From Paramacrobiotus metropolitanus (Eukaryota; Tardigrada; Eutardigrada; Parachela; Macrobiotidae), in the NCBI RefSeq assembly GCF_019649055.1, contig NW_026570258.1, forward strand, positions 1 through 64,000: a stretch of DNA of 64,000 nucleotides. The letters run 5' to 3'. Position numbers and translations under genes: made by a program. Position 1 is the stretch's first letter; the number at the start of each line of letters is the position of its first letter. Positions 26,685-39,179 of this stretch are shown piece after piece. The notes beneath the pieces are model-generated. The model made no database searches. It worked only from the letters and a program-made list of their open reading frames with translations, and had not been told where the DNA came from.

Positions 26685-28549
26685 TTAACTTTTACTAATA
26701 GTCTGGAACTGCATAACACAAGAGCATGTTAAACTGGCTGCTGGACAGTGATCCTTGGCCGCACTACGCAACGCTTCCACAATGCAGCCATAGGTGAACT
26801 GTAGCACAAAAAAAAAGAATACGGGATCCAGCAGTACTTGCAGTCTGACCAAAGTCGTGCATACACTGAGAAATGTAACCAGTCGGGTGGGCGAGATGAA
26901 ACTGATCATAATGTAATAGACCATACTAGGAAGCCAGCAAACGACTACGCAGAACGTCAGCAGTGTTAGCAGAAAGAACGCCCGCCATTGACCTTTGGAA
27001 CTCGATATTTTATTCGTGGAGGTCTCGCTTGTTCCGGTTGTTCCCGTCTCATTGCGCCAAGCGGTACGCCTAATTAAATTATTTCTTCTCCGAATGGTCT
27101 TCCACAGCAGTACGGGATAACACGCCGGGATCAAGAGTTTGGGCACGGAGTACACCACCACAGTGATGAACATATACCTAGAAAGGAAATAAAACTCTCA
27201 GAATTCCAAGCTGCAAACGTTAACTCGGGAATCGAAAGAACCTTCAAGTGTCATAAAAATTTTGCAACGGAAAAGCTAATTTTTTAATTGTAACGAGTGT
27301 AAGAAAATACTGAATGATTAAACAAATACTAAATAACTATTTAACTGATAATTATTTTATTTTTATTATGGTGAAATTTTTATTATTGCGAAGTTAAAAA
27401 TTTGTTAACGAAGAAAATCACTCAACTTAACATTATTAACGGCAATTTCGGCGAAGAACACTTGACGGAACGTCGAAAATGAATGAAAAATCGTTTTACC
27501 AGCCATACTGCGCAGTCATATTAATCCGGCAGCCGCGATTGGCCGGCGTCCGATACAGCGCGGCGTCGACAATGATACCGGGTAACAACAGCACAATGTG
27601 TAGATAAATTATCGTGGCACCGCACAGCGCAACAGCGACCATAAACGTGTGGCGTTGTTTGAAGGATACCGGCGAAAAGAGCGCGCAACCGCGGCTGACG
27701 CTGACGAGCAGGTGAATATGCACCGTCACAGCGGTGATGACGTAACTGCAATACAGACTACAGTGGACTGCAAAAAGGTGTTACAACGCGCGAAACCCAT
27801 CACTTTTCTGTACTCAAAGAGGCAGATTCGTGACTGGCCATCGGCCTGCTGGTATTAACACTTGCACCTTGCGCATTTCCCAACGAAAACCATCAACCGA
27901 TATCTCAAACAAAAGGTAAAAAAGTTTCAAGAATTTCGATACCAAACAAGTTGTTTTCTATGAGATCTAAGAGAAAATCCACGCACCTAAAGTTTCTTGT
28001 AGACAGCAAAACTAAAATGGCTCGATTTTCTCTTAAATCTCAAAAAGGATGACATATTTGGTATCGCAATTCTTGAAATTGTTTTCTCTTTCGTTTGAGA
28101 TATCGGTTGATGGGTTTCGTTGGGAAATGCGCTAGGTGCAAGTGTTCAAATTCTTGCGCATTTCCTGTTTATTGGTCATTTGGTCTTGGCCATTTATTTG
28201 AATTGGTCATTCGGTCGCGGACCGAATGTAACAGGTTTTCGCAGTCCACTGTAACTGTGCATGCCGCTTTTCTAATCCACCAGCGCCCGTAATAAGCCGT
28301 TACGATTTTCATTGGGTGGTAAATTCCAACGTACAGCAAATTACTGCCACAGAGCACCACGATGTATACATCAAAGGACGTGCGCTGCTTTTTCCCGTGG
28401 AAGAGCATGAGCAAAACCGCTGTGTTTAGCAGAAGGGAAAGGATTGTCGTGCTGACCAGTTCAATGGAGAGGGAGTTTTGCCTCGTGATGTTGACCGCCT
28501 TGAACGTCAAGTTAACTTGATCAGCCGAAAAATTCGCAAACGAAATCAT
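26685..28549 (-). pseudogene. Rhodopsin-like 7TM receptor gene interrupted by a MITE
   Basis: Exon 1 runs 28549-27500 but is interrupted by a MITE at 28251-27761. Exon 2 is 27177-26685 after a GT-AG intron of phase 2. Leaving out the MITE and one TA copy, the coding length is 1050 bases, exactly 350 codons. The Cys at the start of TM3 then lies 23 residues before a Ser-Arg, the same spacing as Cys to Asn-Arg in the receptors at 54-63 kb. TM1-TM3 lie in the first part, TM4-TM5 at 27.7-27.5 and 27.17 kb, then a long third loop with Ser/Thr/Arg, TM6 with CWLP, and TM7 with DPVFF. DRY is replaced by SRG. The MITE should disrupt the protein unless it is spliced out. Confidence 0.85.
27761..28251. 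mobile_element. TA-flanked MITE (Tc1/mariner-pogo type) inside the receptor's TM3 codons
   Basis: 491 bp, bounded on both sides by TA (27759-27760 and 28252-28253). The terminal inverted repeats start CAGTGGACTGC and continue with a shared TGTTACA. Inside is a second, longer inverted repeat (27858-27910 against 28095-28146) around CACTTGCACC and TCAACCGATATCTC. TA duplication and a CAGTGGACT-type end are the style of Tc1/mariner-pogo derived MITEs. No transposase ORF. Confidence 0.85.
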
Positions 28550-30399
28550 GGTTTTTCCTTAGGAAAAATTGTGAACAGTAGAACAGTGAAATTGCAACAT
28601 TACTCCAACGTAGAGAAATCAGCTGTCATTTAAACAGGATCGATTTATATAAAAGCAAAACTGGCAGTCCTTCTTCGCAGGAAAAAGCTGAAAATGAGCC
28701 AGTAAGGTAGCTTTGGTTTGGTTAGCGGTGTACTCCACCCTGTGGCGGCGAAAACAGATATTTCATCCATTCGGTCGCTTTGAGTCAGATTTCTGCAGTC
28801 GTATAATTTGTATAGAGCCTTTATGTAGCTTGCTGTGTACGGAATTTATTATTCAAATTATATAATTCAATGGAATCTAATTTATTGTAAGTGGACAGGA
28901 AATATCCAAACCGTATTCAGCTGGTTTGCAGAATAATGCGTCGGTAGCATTACACTCTGGGAAAAACACGCTTTTGCCAGAGGCTTTTATGGCAGCTGCA
29001 GTCACCCGCCGTCATTAGCTTGTGTGGGCGTGATTGCATTCTCTGAAATATGGCAACCTGTCGTGTTTTTTCACCGGAATGTTTTTATAAAGGGTGCACA
29101 CCTTACGTACGTTGTGTACCTGTACCTGGAATAATAAAATTTTCTTTCAAAACTTATTATTATTTTGTAAACCTAACAATACAAAAGAAACTGATGTTTT
29201 TTTTTATTTGTGCCCGCTGTATCTGGCCACGCATTAGTTAATTTTATTTGTAAATACGCCCTTGAATTAAGTAAGTATACGTACAGAATACGCAAAAGAA
29301 AACAGGGATTTGTTTTATCTAGGTTACGAAGCTACAAGTAAAAACTCAAAAATATATAGCCGCCGCTGTGACATTTCTCTAACCATACAATAAGAAAACA
29401 GAGAACAACATATTATTGTCTGGTAAAGATTGCTCAAGATAATACCACAACCGTGATTGGCATAAACACCGGTAAATTCCCTCCATGTTTCGTGTGCCAG
29501 TACCGTGTGTGACCTTTGGCCAAGTGGTTCAACTGCATAAAATATCCCATCTGATTCTCCAATACCGCGGCGCTTGAGCGATGGGAGAATTTTTCAAAGA
29601 ATTGCTGCCTGCTGTCTATAGCCTTGTCGCTGACAACGGCTGGTCGCTATTTCCGTCTCTTTGTCACCCCACCTTTGATGAAACTTGAAGCCCATTTTAC
29701 CGAGCCAACTTATATGCGACTAAATGTCAAACTGAACAACAACACTGGACATTATCTGCTCAGACTGTCTATCCCGTTGCTACGGCGCACTATTCGTAGG
29801 ACATCATGGTCAAAGCAGACATCATTCAGATTTACGAGATACTCGTACAACCTTTGTTCGAATACGTACATAAACTACAACGTTAATAATTAATTCTGTT
29901 TGCTGCGTTGCTGTCGTAAGGTTAACCGGTGGCAGAATACCGAAAGCATTTTCTTCGAGAGGCCGTTCGTGTACCGGGTGGCTAAACAAAATGGCCACGT
30001 GTAGGTGTCTCGCTTTCGTACGTTTCTCGTGGATCAAACGTCGCACTTTAAACTGTTTAGACTTATTCGATAGACAGTTTTATTGGTTATTGAAAACAAC
30101 TAAACTTGTTTTGGAAATGTCAGACATGTTTGTTAATCATAGTGCTGAGTGCTGAGTCACTCCTGACTGACCCGTCTATAAATTTATCGTGTCCCAGCTA
30201 GCAAAATACGAAATCTCGTGGCATTTCGTTCCTTTACAAATGATTTTAATTTTTTAAACTTTTTTATATTGAACATGACTTTGCTTTTCAGCAGCGAAAA
30301 ATCTGTGGACATTATACAGTACATGCGCTAGATGAGCAACACGGTCAGCTAAGCTAACAAAAAAATACAGTTTATCCATCATAATTTTTTTAGCCTTTA
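28550..30399. other. Intergenic, no gene recognised
   Basis: AT-rich with short chance ORFs only. A short frame at 29581-29690 has no recognisable features. Confidence 0.45.
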
Positions 30400-31255
30400 G
30401 CGCACGCGGACAATTGGGAGTGTGACATTTCGCCGCACTCAAACTCGACGCACGACTTTTCGCCGCGAAGACATTTCGCCGCCGGACATTCGGACGCTGG
30501 GACACTGCGGTTTGGGACATTATGCTTTGAAACATTTTACCTCTGCGACATTTCGACGCAAGACGTCTGGTCGCGGACAATTCGTCTTGGGACATTTCGA
30601 ACGATGCGACTGATCACCGCAAAGTAATTCACCGCGCTTAATTCTCACTAGTTTTTAATTTTTTTTAAAATTGTTGTAAGTTTTCTTAGGCTTTCTTAGT
30701 CTTTCTTAAACTTCCATAGGTCTTCTTATGCTTTTTTAGGTCTCTTAGGTTTCCTAGGTTTCTTGAGTTTCTTAAATTCTTTAGGTTCTTTAGGTTTCTT
30801 AGGTTTCGTAGGTTTCGTAGGTTTTTTAGGTTTCTTAGGTTTCTTAGGTTTCTTAGGTTTCTTAGGTTTCTTAGGTTTCTTAGGTTTCTTGGGTTTCTTA
30901 GGTTTTTTAGGTTTCTTAGGTTTCTTAGATTTCTTAGGTTTCTTAGGTTTCTTTGGTTCTTTAGGTTTCTTGGGTTTCTTAAGTTGTTCGCGTTTTTTTA
31001 TTTTTCCCTATACTGACCCTTGAATACGCTTAGTAGATTATTTATCGGATAGCCGAAATGTCGCTACGTCGAGATATCCCTTCGGCGAAATTTCCTTGCG
31101 TCGAAACGGCCATCCGACGGAAAGTCTCGCGGCGTAAAGTCCTACCAACGAAATATCCTGCGACGAAATGTCGCGAGTCGAAATGGCCTTGCGGTGATGT
31201 GTCTGCGACCGAAAGTCCTGCGACTAGTTGTCCGCGACGAAATGTCGCGGTGCCT
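30400..31255. mobile_element. Foldback element with GACATTTCG-repeat arms and minisatellite core
   Basis: The left arm (about 30400-30610) consists of degenerate tandem GACATTTCGNCG units. The right arm (about 31055-31250) consists of the complementary CGAAATGTC units in the opposite direction. Between them lies a long (TTTCTTAGG)n tract. Ends resemble each other (GCGGACAA... against ...TTGTCCGC). No coding capacity. Confidence 0.7.
30690..30990 (+). repeat. (TTTCTTAGG)n minisatellite
   Basis: About 30 degenerate copies of a 9-base unit TTTCTTAGG. The same unit forms the core of the foldback element at 41.83-42.65 kb and a short tract at 33487-33560. It gives a spurious Gly-Phe-Leu repeat ORF. 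Confidence 0.9.
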
Positions 31256-32326
31256 TTTTTTAGTACTTTGGTTACAAATTTGGCATTTTGTGTTGCACCC
31301 TGTCATGCAGCAAAAATTTGTAAGTGCCAACACATCTGAAACTGGACACTGAGACGTTGCCTTTGTTCTTGTAAAAACAAGTTTTTTGCAAATTATTTTA
31401 CTAAGCACTATTATGTAATTATTTATAAACGGTCTGCTTGTGGATTGCACGAGAATTTTGTCTGCTGGGTTTTAGTTTTCCCGCTTCTTGGCCGAGAGCC
31501 GTCATTATAAAGTCGCAGAGCCGCATATTACAAAAACAAAAAAGAGCGACTCTACCAGAATTTGTAACACGAGAGACATCAATCTACTGTACTTAGCTGA
31601 AGGACAGCAATTTTTAATGTGAAAACCGGAAAATTCGAATTTATTTTGCCAGGACATCTTCCAGTTCCATCTATTTTTTGAAAATACACAAAAAAATTTT
31701 TAAAATTTTTTCAATCTGTTTTTTTATCTATTTTTTGCAGTTTATTGAAAATTCACAGCTTTGTAAAAAGTTGATTCAGCTGAATTTTTTTATGTGATAA
31801 AAGTTGTTCTTTGAACGAGACTAACGTGATCTTGATCAGACATCGGGGCCCGGGCGGAACCAGCCCACCGTGACAGAACAGACGGCCATTTTGTTCAGCC
31901 ACCCGGTAGCAAACAAGTGCTTCTTTCCTTTATACAGTATACTGGTTAACTGTCTGGTTTATTACTTCTGTTGCGGAATCTGGCGTAAGCCAGCAGGTGG
32001 AAAATTCGCCATCGGATAATTTGGAGATGGTATGCCCGATAAAAATCCCGACTGGCGAGCAAATCTCGATACAATACAGACCTAATAAGTGAAGTCAGCG
32101 CAGTGGTGTTTACAAACGCATTTCACTTGCATTTCACTACGCAGCTTATAATGCTCACTTGCTTGTCACTAATACGCGCAGAACACCAAACCACACGATT
32201 GGAATTTTGATGTTGTAAAAATTGTGATATGTTTTTTGTAAATATTTAATACGCTGTACCTCGGTTCAATAAAGCACACGTAACCACACGACTCTTATAA
32301 CTGCCAGTCCTGAACCTTGTGGGATA
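31256..32326. other. Intergenic; 3' part belongs to a duplicated block
   Basis: No gene recognised up to 31.97 kb. From about 31975 the sequence resembles stretches at about 46000 and 43660, each carrying the string CCCGATAAAAAT or a close variant and, at the first two, leading to the Met-Gly-Asn gene. Confidence 0.45.
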
Positions 32327-32960
32327 ATGGGAAACATCTTAAGTGAACCGGTATTTCAACCCTGCGCGCAAGTCAGAAGTCCGGGCGAGCAACTCTGCTG
32401 GGGAAGTGAAAGAAGTGTTGCCGGAATGGAAGAGAGAATAGGGCGCACGTTCAAATATTCCATTGAGTGTACTTCTGGCTATAGTGGACCTTTCCCCACG
32501 CGCCATCATTTTCTGGTTATGCGGATATCCGATCATGTGTTCGTCGTTTTCCAATGGCATGTCGGTGGGAAGACACCGGAAAACTTCGTTACGGACCACC
32601 TACGGGCGACACTCTGTAAAGAGCTAGGCTCCTTTAGTGTGCAACAAGTCTCGACTGCTGTCAGCCAAGTGGCTGCTAGTACTACGTATAATCCTGTACA
32701 TTTTAACTGCAATCAGTTTACTAACGAAGTAGCGCACTTACTGACCAATCATGTGTACAATGTGGCCTTGTGGTGTGTTTAAAATAGCAGAAATATCATT
32801 TAAATCTCTTGAGCTGAAAAACTGTGTAGCGGCTGCCAAATGATTGATTAAAATCACCTGTTATAGCGCTTTCGTGTGGGCGATTTTGTACGTATGTTGC
32901 ATGCTTCGCTGATTGTGAGAATAATCCTGAACGATTTATTAACAAAACTTTGGAAGACGC
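31975..32960 (+). repeat. Duplicated block, copy at 46.0-46.83 kb
   Basis: Similarity between 31975-32960 and 46000-46830 runs through upstream sequence, the whole MGN ORF and about 150 bases of 3' flank (shared GTGAGAATAATCCTGA). It is a segmental duplication including flanks, not a retrocopy. Confidence 0.7.
32327..32782 (+). CDS. MGN-family protein, possible LRAT/NlpC-P60-like fold, copy 1
   Basis: 151 residues, single exon, ATG at 32327. The N-terminus MGNILS fits the N-myristoylation consensus (Gly2, Ser6). A His-His-Phe block followed by a FVVFQWH strand, and a later FNCNQF motif, recall the His and Asn-Cys-x-x-Phe motifs of LRAT/NlpC-P60-type thiol enzymes; this is a weak, pattern-only resemblance. 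The Cys in FNC would be the nucleophile. A second intact copy lies at 37.9-38.3 kb and a dead copy at 46.2 kb. May act at membranes. Function not established. Confidence 0.6.
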   Translation: MGNILSEPVFQPCAQVRSPGEQLCWGSERSVAGMEERIGRTFKYSIECTSGYSGPFPTRHHFLVMRISDHVFVVFQWHVGGKTPENFVTDHLRATLCKELGSFSVQQVSTAVSQVAASTTYNPVHFNCNQFTNEVAHLLTNHVYNVALWCV

Positions 32961-33652
32961 CAAATCCATTAGATTCTACCTATCTACACAGAATGTGGTC
33001 ATGTAAGACCATGAGTGGTCATGCTTTGTCGGCAAGTTGTGAAGTGGCCGCCGGCAAATTGTGCAAGGTGTTCTAGATCTAGATGCTATGTTGTGATGCT
33101 GTAATCTGTGCAGTATAAAACGTGCGGTAGGGTCTATGTGTAAGGAGAGAGATCTGGAATAAAGTTTAGCGCGCAGTACGGATCGCCAAAGCTTGAAGCG
33201 GCATAACGCAGCGATATACGTGCTCGAGAAGTACTGATTTCGCCAACCGAAGCCAAGCTTGAATACTGAAGTTTCACTGCAGAAAAAATGTTTTTATTCA
33301 CACTGTGGGCGACCTGCTCCTTGATGTACCCTGTAGGTACAGATATATATGCCGACCGAACAGCATACGCTTTATCTACCACAACACCTGTTCGTAATCG
33401 CCAGAACGCTACTTTTCTAAAATGTTCGAGTTTCAAATTAACTGTTAAAATATCTGTCGTATTTTCCGTATTTTCCGTGTATTCTTAGGTTTCTTAGGCT
33501 TTTTAGCACTTTCTTAGGCTTCTTAAGGCTTCTTTTCTTAGGCTTCTTCAGTTTCTTAGCACGGGTGGAAGATCTGTTTGTGCTACGCATCATTCTAAAG
33601 TATGTACTACGGTATATTATATGGGTGTTGATATATTTTTAAAGGGTAGTTT
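32961..33652. other. Intergenic with short TTTCTTAGG-type tract
   Basis: No gene recognised. Degenerate TTTCTTAGG(C) units lie at about 33487-33560. Confidence 0.45.
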
Positions 33653-36597
33653 TTAATACGCAGCAAACCCGTCCGTCTTTGCTTCGGTTTTTACTACAAA
33701 ACATGAAGTACTAACAAAGGGTCCGTTCTCGAAGCTTCGCTTGTCCAGATTCTTAATGCTCACAGTAGACCAGGAATCGGATCGATTTGAATCAGACTGG
33801 GGAGAGTATATGTCCACAGAATCCGGCAGACGATCGACGCCGTCTATGGACAAACGGCATCCACCGAAGACATACAGACGCCCATCCTGAGCGAATGCTC
33901 CATGACCGATGCGCGCTTTGGGCAGGCTACAAACAGGCCAGCACTGGAATTTCGGGACATCACGACCCAAAGGGTCGATGTCCAGGCGTACGCAGGACTG
34001 CATGAGACGGAAGCGGTGCGAGCTGTCCATGGCTGCTTCCCATTCCTGGGTGATGTTAATCGGAGTGTTGTCCATCAGTGGCATGCTGGTTCCGCCCATT
34101 ATGTAGGCGTGCTCACCCAGTACGCCTGATGCGCAGTGTCGTCTTGATTCCAGTAAAATAACATCGCTAAACGAAATTTCGGTGACAGTATTTAGGCTTT
34201 CCACCCGATGGCTGTTGTCGTACCATAGCCTTTCGAGACACAACATCACCCGTGTGTCGGGGTGTGTGGCTGTCATCCAAATCCTCCTAAAACACAAGTG
34301 TAATTTACTATTACGAAACTCTAACGAATTGGGGTATTTTTTCGATGTTAAAATTTTTGTCATTTTAAGTAGTTTTGTCATTTTAAGGCTGATCTTGGAT
34401 ATGTTGGTGCCTGTTGCCAAATAAAACAATTCACTATAAAGAAATGCTGTGCTCCGATTATACAAACTCTTATTTCTTACTAACACAAAAGAGACTTTTA
34501 CTATTTTTACAACGGATTCTGATATACTTCTTACGAAGGGAACATAACGCTCAGTACAGAAAGTCCCTCAGTTCAGTTTGGTTATACATGTGGCTACAGC
34601 GCATTTGTTCACGTACAGAGTAGTTCGCCAATTTGCGCATGTCAATTTGCGCAGTTATGCACAAAATAACCGGGTTATGAGAAAAGTCGAAACATCCTTC
34701 GGTACAAACAATTCATGATTGTTACGTACTCAGCTAGTTTCGATGCACTCTGTAGCAGCCAGGATGATCCTGGGCGACGTGGAGCCGCTAAGCTGATCTT
34801 AAAATCAGAGATCTTCCCTTTTTTCAGATCCCCTACGTCCCAGAAATAAATGCAGTCCATTATTACAACAGGGGTGACGTACCACTGGTGGACTTCGAAG
34901 TCCGTTGTTACTGTGTGCCACGTGCCAGTGTCCATATCAAACGACAAAATGACAAACAGACCACATACCGCGTGCTCTGAATTCGTCCGTACTTGACAGA
35001 GAATGCGTCGTGATGCCAGTACGAACGAGTTGGGGACATACCGCCGACCATATGGATGGGCCGGCAAACGGAATTTCCGGACGGTACACGAGGTAATATC
35101 CAGTAGCTGCAGTCGCACACGAACCAATGCCGAGTTATATTGGAAAAATTGGTGAACGCACAGAATTTTGCCGGGACTGATGTCGCATGGCTCGACGGCA
35201 GGTTGGGCCCAGTTACCGCAGTGGCGCAGTAAATCCGCCCGTTCGGCCAACTCGGCATTAGGAATCGCGCCTATCCAGATTTTCAGCAGGGCGTTTTTCA
35301 ACTGGATAGCCGTTGGTCGGCGGCTGTTGTCCTCCGACAAGCATTTCATGACCAGCTTTGCTATCGCTCGATAGCCAATACTTCTGTCAATAACCGGCAC
35401 ATCATCGCCTTCTATAAGTTTCTTTACGTACTGAAACGGATTTCTAATGAGGCCATCCTGTGTATTAGAAATTCCATAATGCCGATGAACAAAGTCCCGA
35501 ATTACACACCCCAAACTCCAGATATCAGCAGCCGGTCCCAGTTCGATCTCTTGGTCTTGATACGATCGCCGGATGAACTTGCGTGCCATCTCTGGTGACA
35601 TATATCTCGGTGTTCCTCTTGCATGCGTGTCGGTGTCCGTGACCGGACGGATGTATTGCAGCTGCAGGTAGTCATCCAAATCGCCAATTAGCAACCTGGG
35701 ATGACCACCCGTGTACCGCTGTACAAAGATGTTTTGTGGTTTAATATCGCAGTGGATATACTGGCGTTCGTGCAAATACTGCAGACCATCCGCGATCTGC
35801 ATTCCATAGCACATGATCGCCGAAAAAGAAAAGCTGGTTTTTGTTGTTGTATCTTTTTCCATAAAATCATGCAGCGTACCACCTGTCAAATAATAGCTCT
35901 GCGTGACGCAGCTGGAAGTCACAACTAAAGAATAAGTCGTACAATTCGGCTTTTATTTCGAAACTTCAGAGATTCATTTTTTTAATTTTGGGTTTTGGTC
36001 ACGAAAAGTGAATCTTTCTGCAACACGTTAGCACGAAAATGAGAAATTATGTAATTACGAAAATTATGTAAAATATTAAAAAATGCAGTTTTGAGATATG
36101 CAGTTGTACTGACAACTATCTTTTATCAATCTAACAGTTGTAAGCAAAGTGAACCGACGCCCAATGCTCAAAAAATGCAAAACTAATTTAACGAAATCTG
36201 TAATTGTTCGAGTGCTATAATGTTGGTTGAACGTAATATTAGCTTAACCGCTGCAGTATTCCATTGTAAACCGCAGCCGGTATAACGCCGAACGTCCTTC
36301 CTCCACAATATCGATTCTATAATATCTGACCAAATGGTTATGGTTGAACGCCAGTAATGTCAGCCATTTTTCACGTTGTCGTGTGCCGTTTCTGCTGGTA
36401 TCAAAGGGTTTAACAGAAGAAAGCGCGGTAATTTTTAGTGCCAAAACATTTTCAAAATCACACGGGTGATCCTTAACCGCTACACGATAAACACTGCCAT
36501 ACGCTCCACAACCAAGGAACTTATTATCTCGCCAGTCCGCCAACTTAAGACATGCTCCCAGTGATTCGACGTCACGTAGATTAGCGGGTACATCCAT
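33653..36597 (-). CDS. Protein kinase-Kelch repeat fusion, three exons
   Basis: Exons 36597-36249, 35882-34706 and 34286-33653. The GT-AG introns have matching phases (1 and 2) and the sum is 2160 bases (719 residues plus stop). The N-terminal kinase domain shows a Gly-rich loop GCGAYGSVYR (about 28-38), the ALKI lysine (about 56), the catalytic loop HCDIKPQN (about 160; HRD is HCD), GDLDD in place of DFG (about 183), a GTPRYMSPEM activation-segment end (about 205) and DIWSLGC. Catalytic Lys, Asp and Asn are kept, so it may be active. Residues about 345-719 carry Kelch-type blades, clearest at AYIMGG and LYVFGG in exon 3, so the propeller spans the second intron. Likely cytoplasmic signalling kinase with a protein-binding propeller. 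Broken relatives lie at 39.2-40.8, 43.9 and 47.45 kb. Confidence 0.85.
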
Positions 36598-37873
36598 TGC
36601 TGGTTTGGTACGTACACACTAACCCCAAATGCGTAGCTTAGTGGTGATTGCCAAACAGAACTGCAAAAAACAAAACTTCCCTTGTACAGTTGTACTTAAT
36701 TTCAGTATTCACACAGGATCGGCGGCTTTCGGGTAGCGGCACCATGGAATCCGATTCGATAATTTTCGATTCTAAGACAACCATACTCGCATATATGGGA
36801 AAGTTCTTCACCAGTGGAAATTAACAACAGAGATCGCTTGTTATACATGCACGAGTTTGGTCGCTACCAGGCCAGAAGTCAAAGTCCAAAGAAACGTCTT
36901 GTACTCGTATTTTTCACCAAAGTATCGTCCTTAGCATTTATCACTGTTGTTAAAGGAAGTACGCTTACGTGCTACACAGTCAAGCTAACTGTGAGCCAAC
37001 TTAAAAGCGCAAAAGACGGCGTCAGCATGCAGGTAACGCAGTGCACTGTAGCTGAAAGCTTTACTGTAAATGATCGAATGTAGTTTTGACGGGACGTATG
37101 TAGCACGTACAGCACCTTGCTGACAGCCTGGAGCCTCGGGCACGGTATGCTGTATAATTGATCGGCATAATATTATGTATACACTACGAATATCATAAAA
37201 ATGATGATAGAAATAATGGTAGAATCATATTAGTCAGACCCACCAAGACAACGTATAACCATATCCCGACTATTAGTGTATTAAATAACCCGGTAGAAGC
37301 TCCTTAAAATTAATGTTTCATCTAGGACAGAATTAATGCTGTTAAACACCGTCGTAATAAATTTATTTGCGGTTATTGGTCTTCTTTTTGTGGTTGCATG
37401 AATTACGAAATTAACCATGAATGTGCATGATTGAGTGTCTGTATAAACCATGTACTCGGGAAGATTTTGCTCCGATGAAGTAGTATTCCGTGAATAAAGA
37501 TCTAGCCAAAACAGGGTAATTATGTGTCTGCCGTCAGACATTCGTATGGGATGAAAATCATTAGAGGTAACCAGCTGTTCTGTTTATTTCTGTCTGTGGT
37601 CCGGTAATAAAGTATCTATCACTCTGCCCATAGTCTGGTGGCATAGACTCATATGGTTGTCAGTGACCTCTGTTTTACTTTTGGTTATTCGCTGCTATCC
37701 ATCCCGAGGGGACGGTGTCACATTACGAGAAAACATCAAAATTTAATCATTTATACATATATTAATACTTCTAATTATAGCATAAAAAAGTTCTAAAAAA
37801 GATTAGCAGTGTTACAAGTGATATTTCACATTCAACATAGCAAAAAATGAGCGCTTTACTCCAGGTTTAAATC
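36598..37873. other. Intergenic, no gene recognised
   Basis: Promoter side of the kinase-Kelch gene; only short chance ORFs. Confidence 0.45.
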
Positions 37874-38308
37874 TCACGCTCCGCAGCTAGCACACCAAAG
37901 GGAGACATTGTACGTTTGATGGGTCAACATATGTGCTACTTGGTTAGTAAATTGGTTGCCATTAAAATATAACGGGTCATATCTTTCAGTATTTGCTTCA
38001 GATACTTGTTTGACAGCAGCTGACACCTGTTGTACACTAAAGCGATCAAGGTACTGGCATTGTTTCGCTCCCCACAGTCGGTCGGTGGCAAAGGATTTCG
38101 GCTTCGTGTCATCCACACGCCATTGGAATACCACGAACTTATCCGGGGATATCTGCATAACCACGAAGTGAAGCCGCGTGGGGCGTGGTCCGGAAGGGCT
38201 GGAGATACGCGCGATAGAATAGATAAATGTGTGACCAATTTCATCTCCCATTCCGTCAATGCTTATCGTGTTCCCGCAACGAATCTCTTTTCCCGCACTG
38301 TTTCCCAT
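37874..38308 (-). CDS. MGN-family protein, copy 2, nucleophile position changed
   Basis: 144 residues from the ATG at 38308, chosen because it gives the same MGN start as copy 1; an ATG three codons upstream (38317) is also in frame. Shares with copy 1 the GHTF-Y-S-I block, the R-x-H-F-x-V-M strand, FVVFQW, FSVQQVS-A-V, and the Asn-Gln-Phe-Thr-Asn segment followed by VAHMLT. The FNCNQF motif reads FNGNQF, so a Cys nucleophile, if the family has one, is lost here. It could be non-catalytic or have another role. Ends CASCGA. Confidence 0.6.
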   Translation of the reverse strand: MGNSAGKEIRCGNTISIDGMGDEIGHTFIYSIARISSPSGPRPTRLHFVVMQISPDKFVVFQWRVDDTKPKSFATDRLWGAKQCQYLDRFSVQQVSAAVKQVSEANTERYDPLYFNGNQFTNQVAHMLTHQTYNVSLWCASCGA

Positions 38309-38317
38309 TGATTCCAA

Positions 38318-39150
38318 CAGCGTTGCTAACTGACGGATGAAAAACTGAAAATCGTTTGGTGATCAGTAAATGGTACTAAATAGCGTATGTCCGCGAACTG
38401 TTGTGCACGGCAGATGAGCGTTGGGACAGCACAAGAAATTTTCTCACCAGGTGGAATTTTATCGTGAAAGCATCTTCCGCGCTATCAGATTGCAAGTTTT
38501 CCGGCTGCTTTTGGCTCACGTCTAAGTAATTTACAACGTTCACCGAGTGAAGGTAATACACAGACAAATAAAAACAAAGACTGTCTGTGAAGTCTGCCAC
38601 ACGGACGGCGTCTCGAAAGAAAGGCTAAAGGCACTGCCGTTGATTAAGCATACGAGTATTGATGACAGCGAGGTGATCAATTATTAAGAGTACACATAAT
38701 TAATTATACACAAGTTAAGCTCGTAAGTGGTAATGCTACATTAGACGTCGTGCCACGTTAACCGGCCCACGAACGGCCCGATCCAGCATTGCAGTGGAAT
38801 TTTCATTTATATACACTATACAGTACCTACTGTATCTTGGAGCTGAAAATTTATACCCTGAAGGCAGCAATGCTTGTATGCTTGAGCGATAATATTCCTT
38901 CATATTTGTACGATATGCACACTTTGAACTGAGGAACACGTTGTGCTAAGTTTACTTTAGTGGGGAATTTTATAAGTTCCGTTTATTATTACATTGCCCT
39001 CTAAGCATCCTACCTTTACGCCCTACCAAAAATCTATATCGTTGGTTTCCAATGTAACCGCACTACCTGCACATTTTCTTACTGGTTTAAAGCTGTGAGC
39101 CTCTATTCGGAACCACCCAGCCGTAAACTCAACACTAATACTCGCACTGA
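38318..39150. other. Intergenic, no gene recognised
   Basis: No supported coding sequence. Confidence 0.45.
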
Positions 39151-39179
39151 AATTCAGCGCATGTATGTTATTTTCATTT

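Noticed and set aside
30763-31023. Frame coding a Gly-Phe-Leu repeat protein
   Set aside because: Direct translation of the (TTTCTTAGG)n minisatellite core of a foldback element; the same happens at 42058-42357.
33288-33488. Short frame with hydrophobic start (MFLFTLWATCSL...)
   Set aside because: Looks like a signal peptide, but there is no paralogue or promoter, and it runs into TTTCTTAGG-type repeat sequence.
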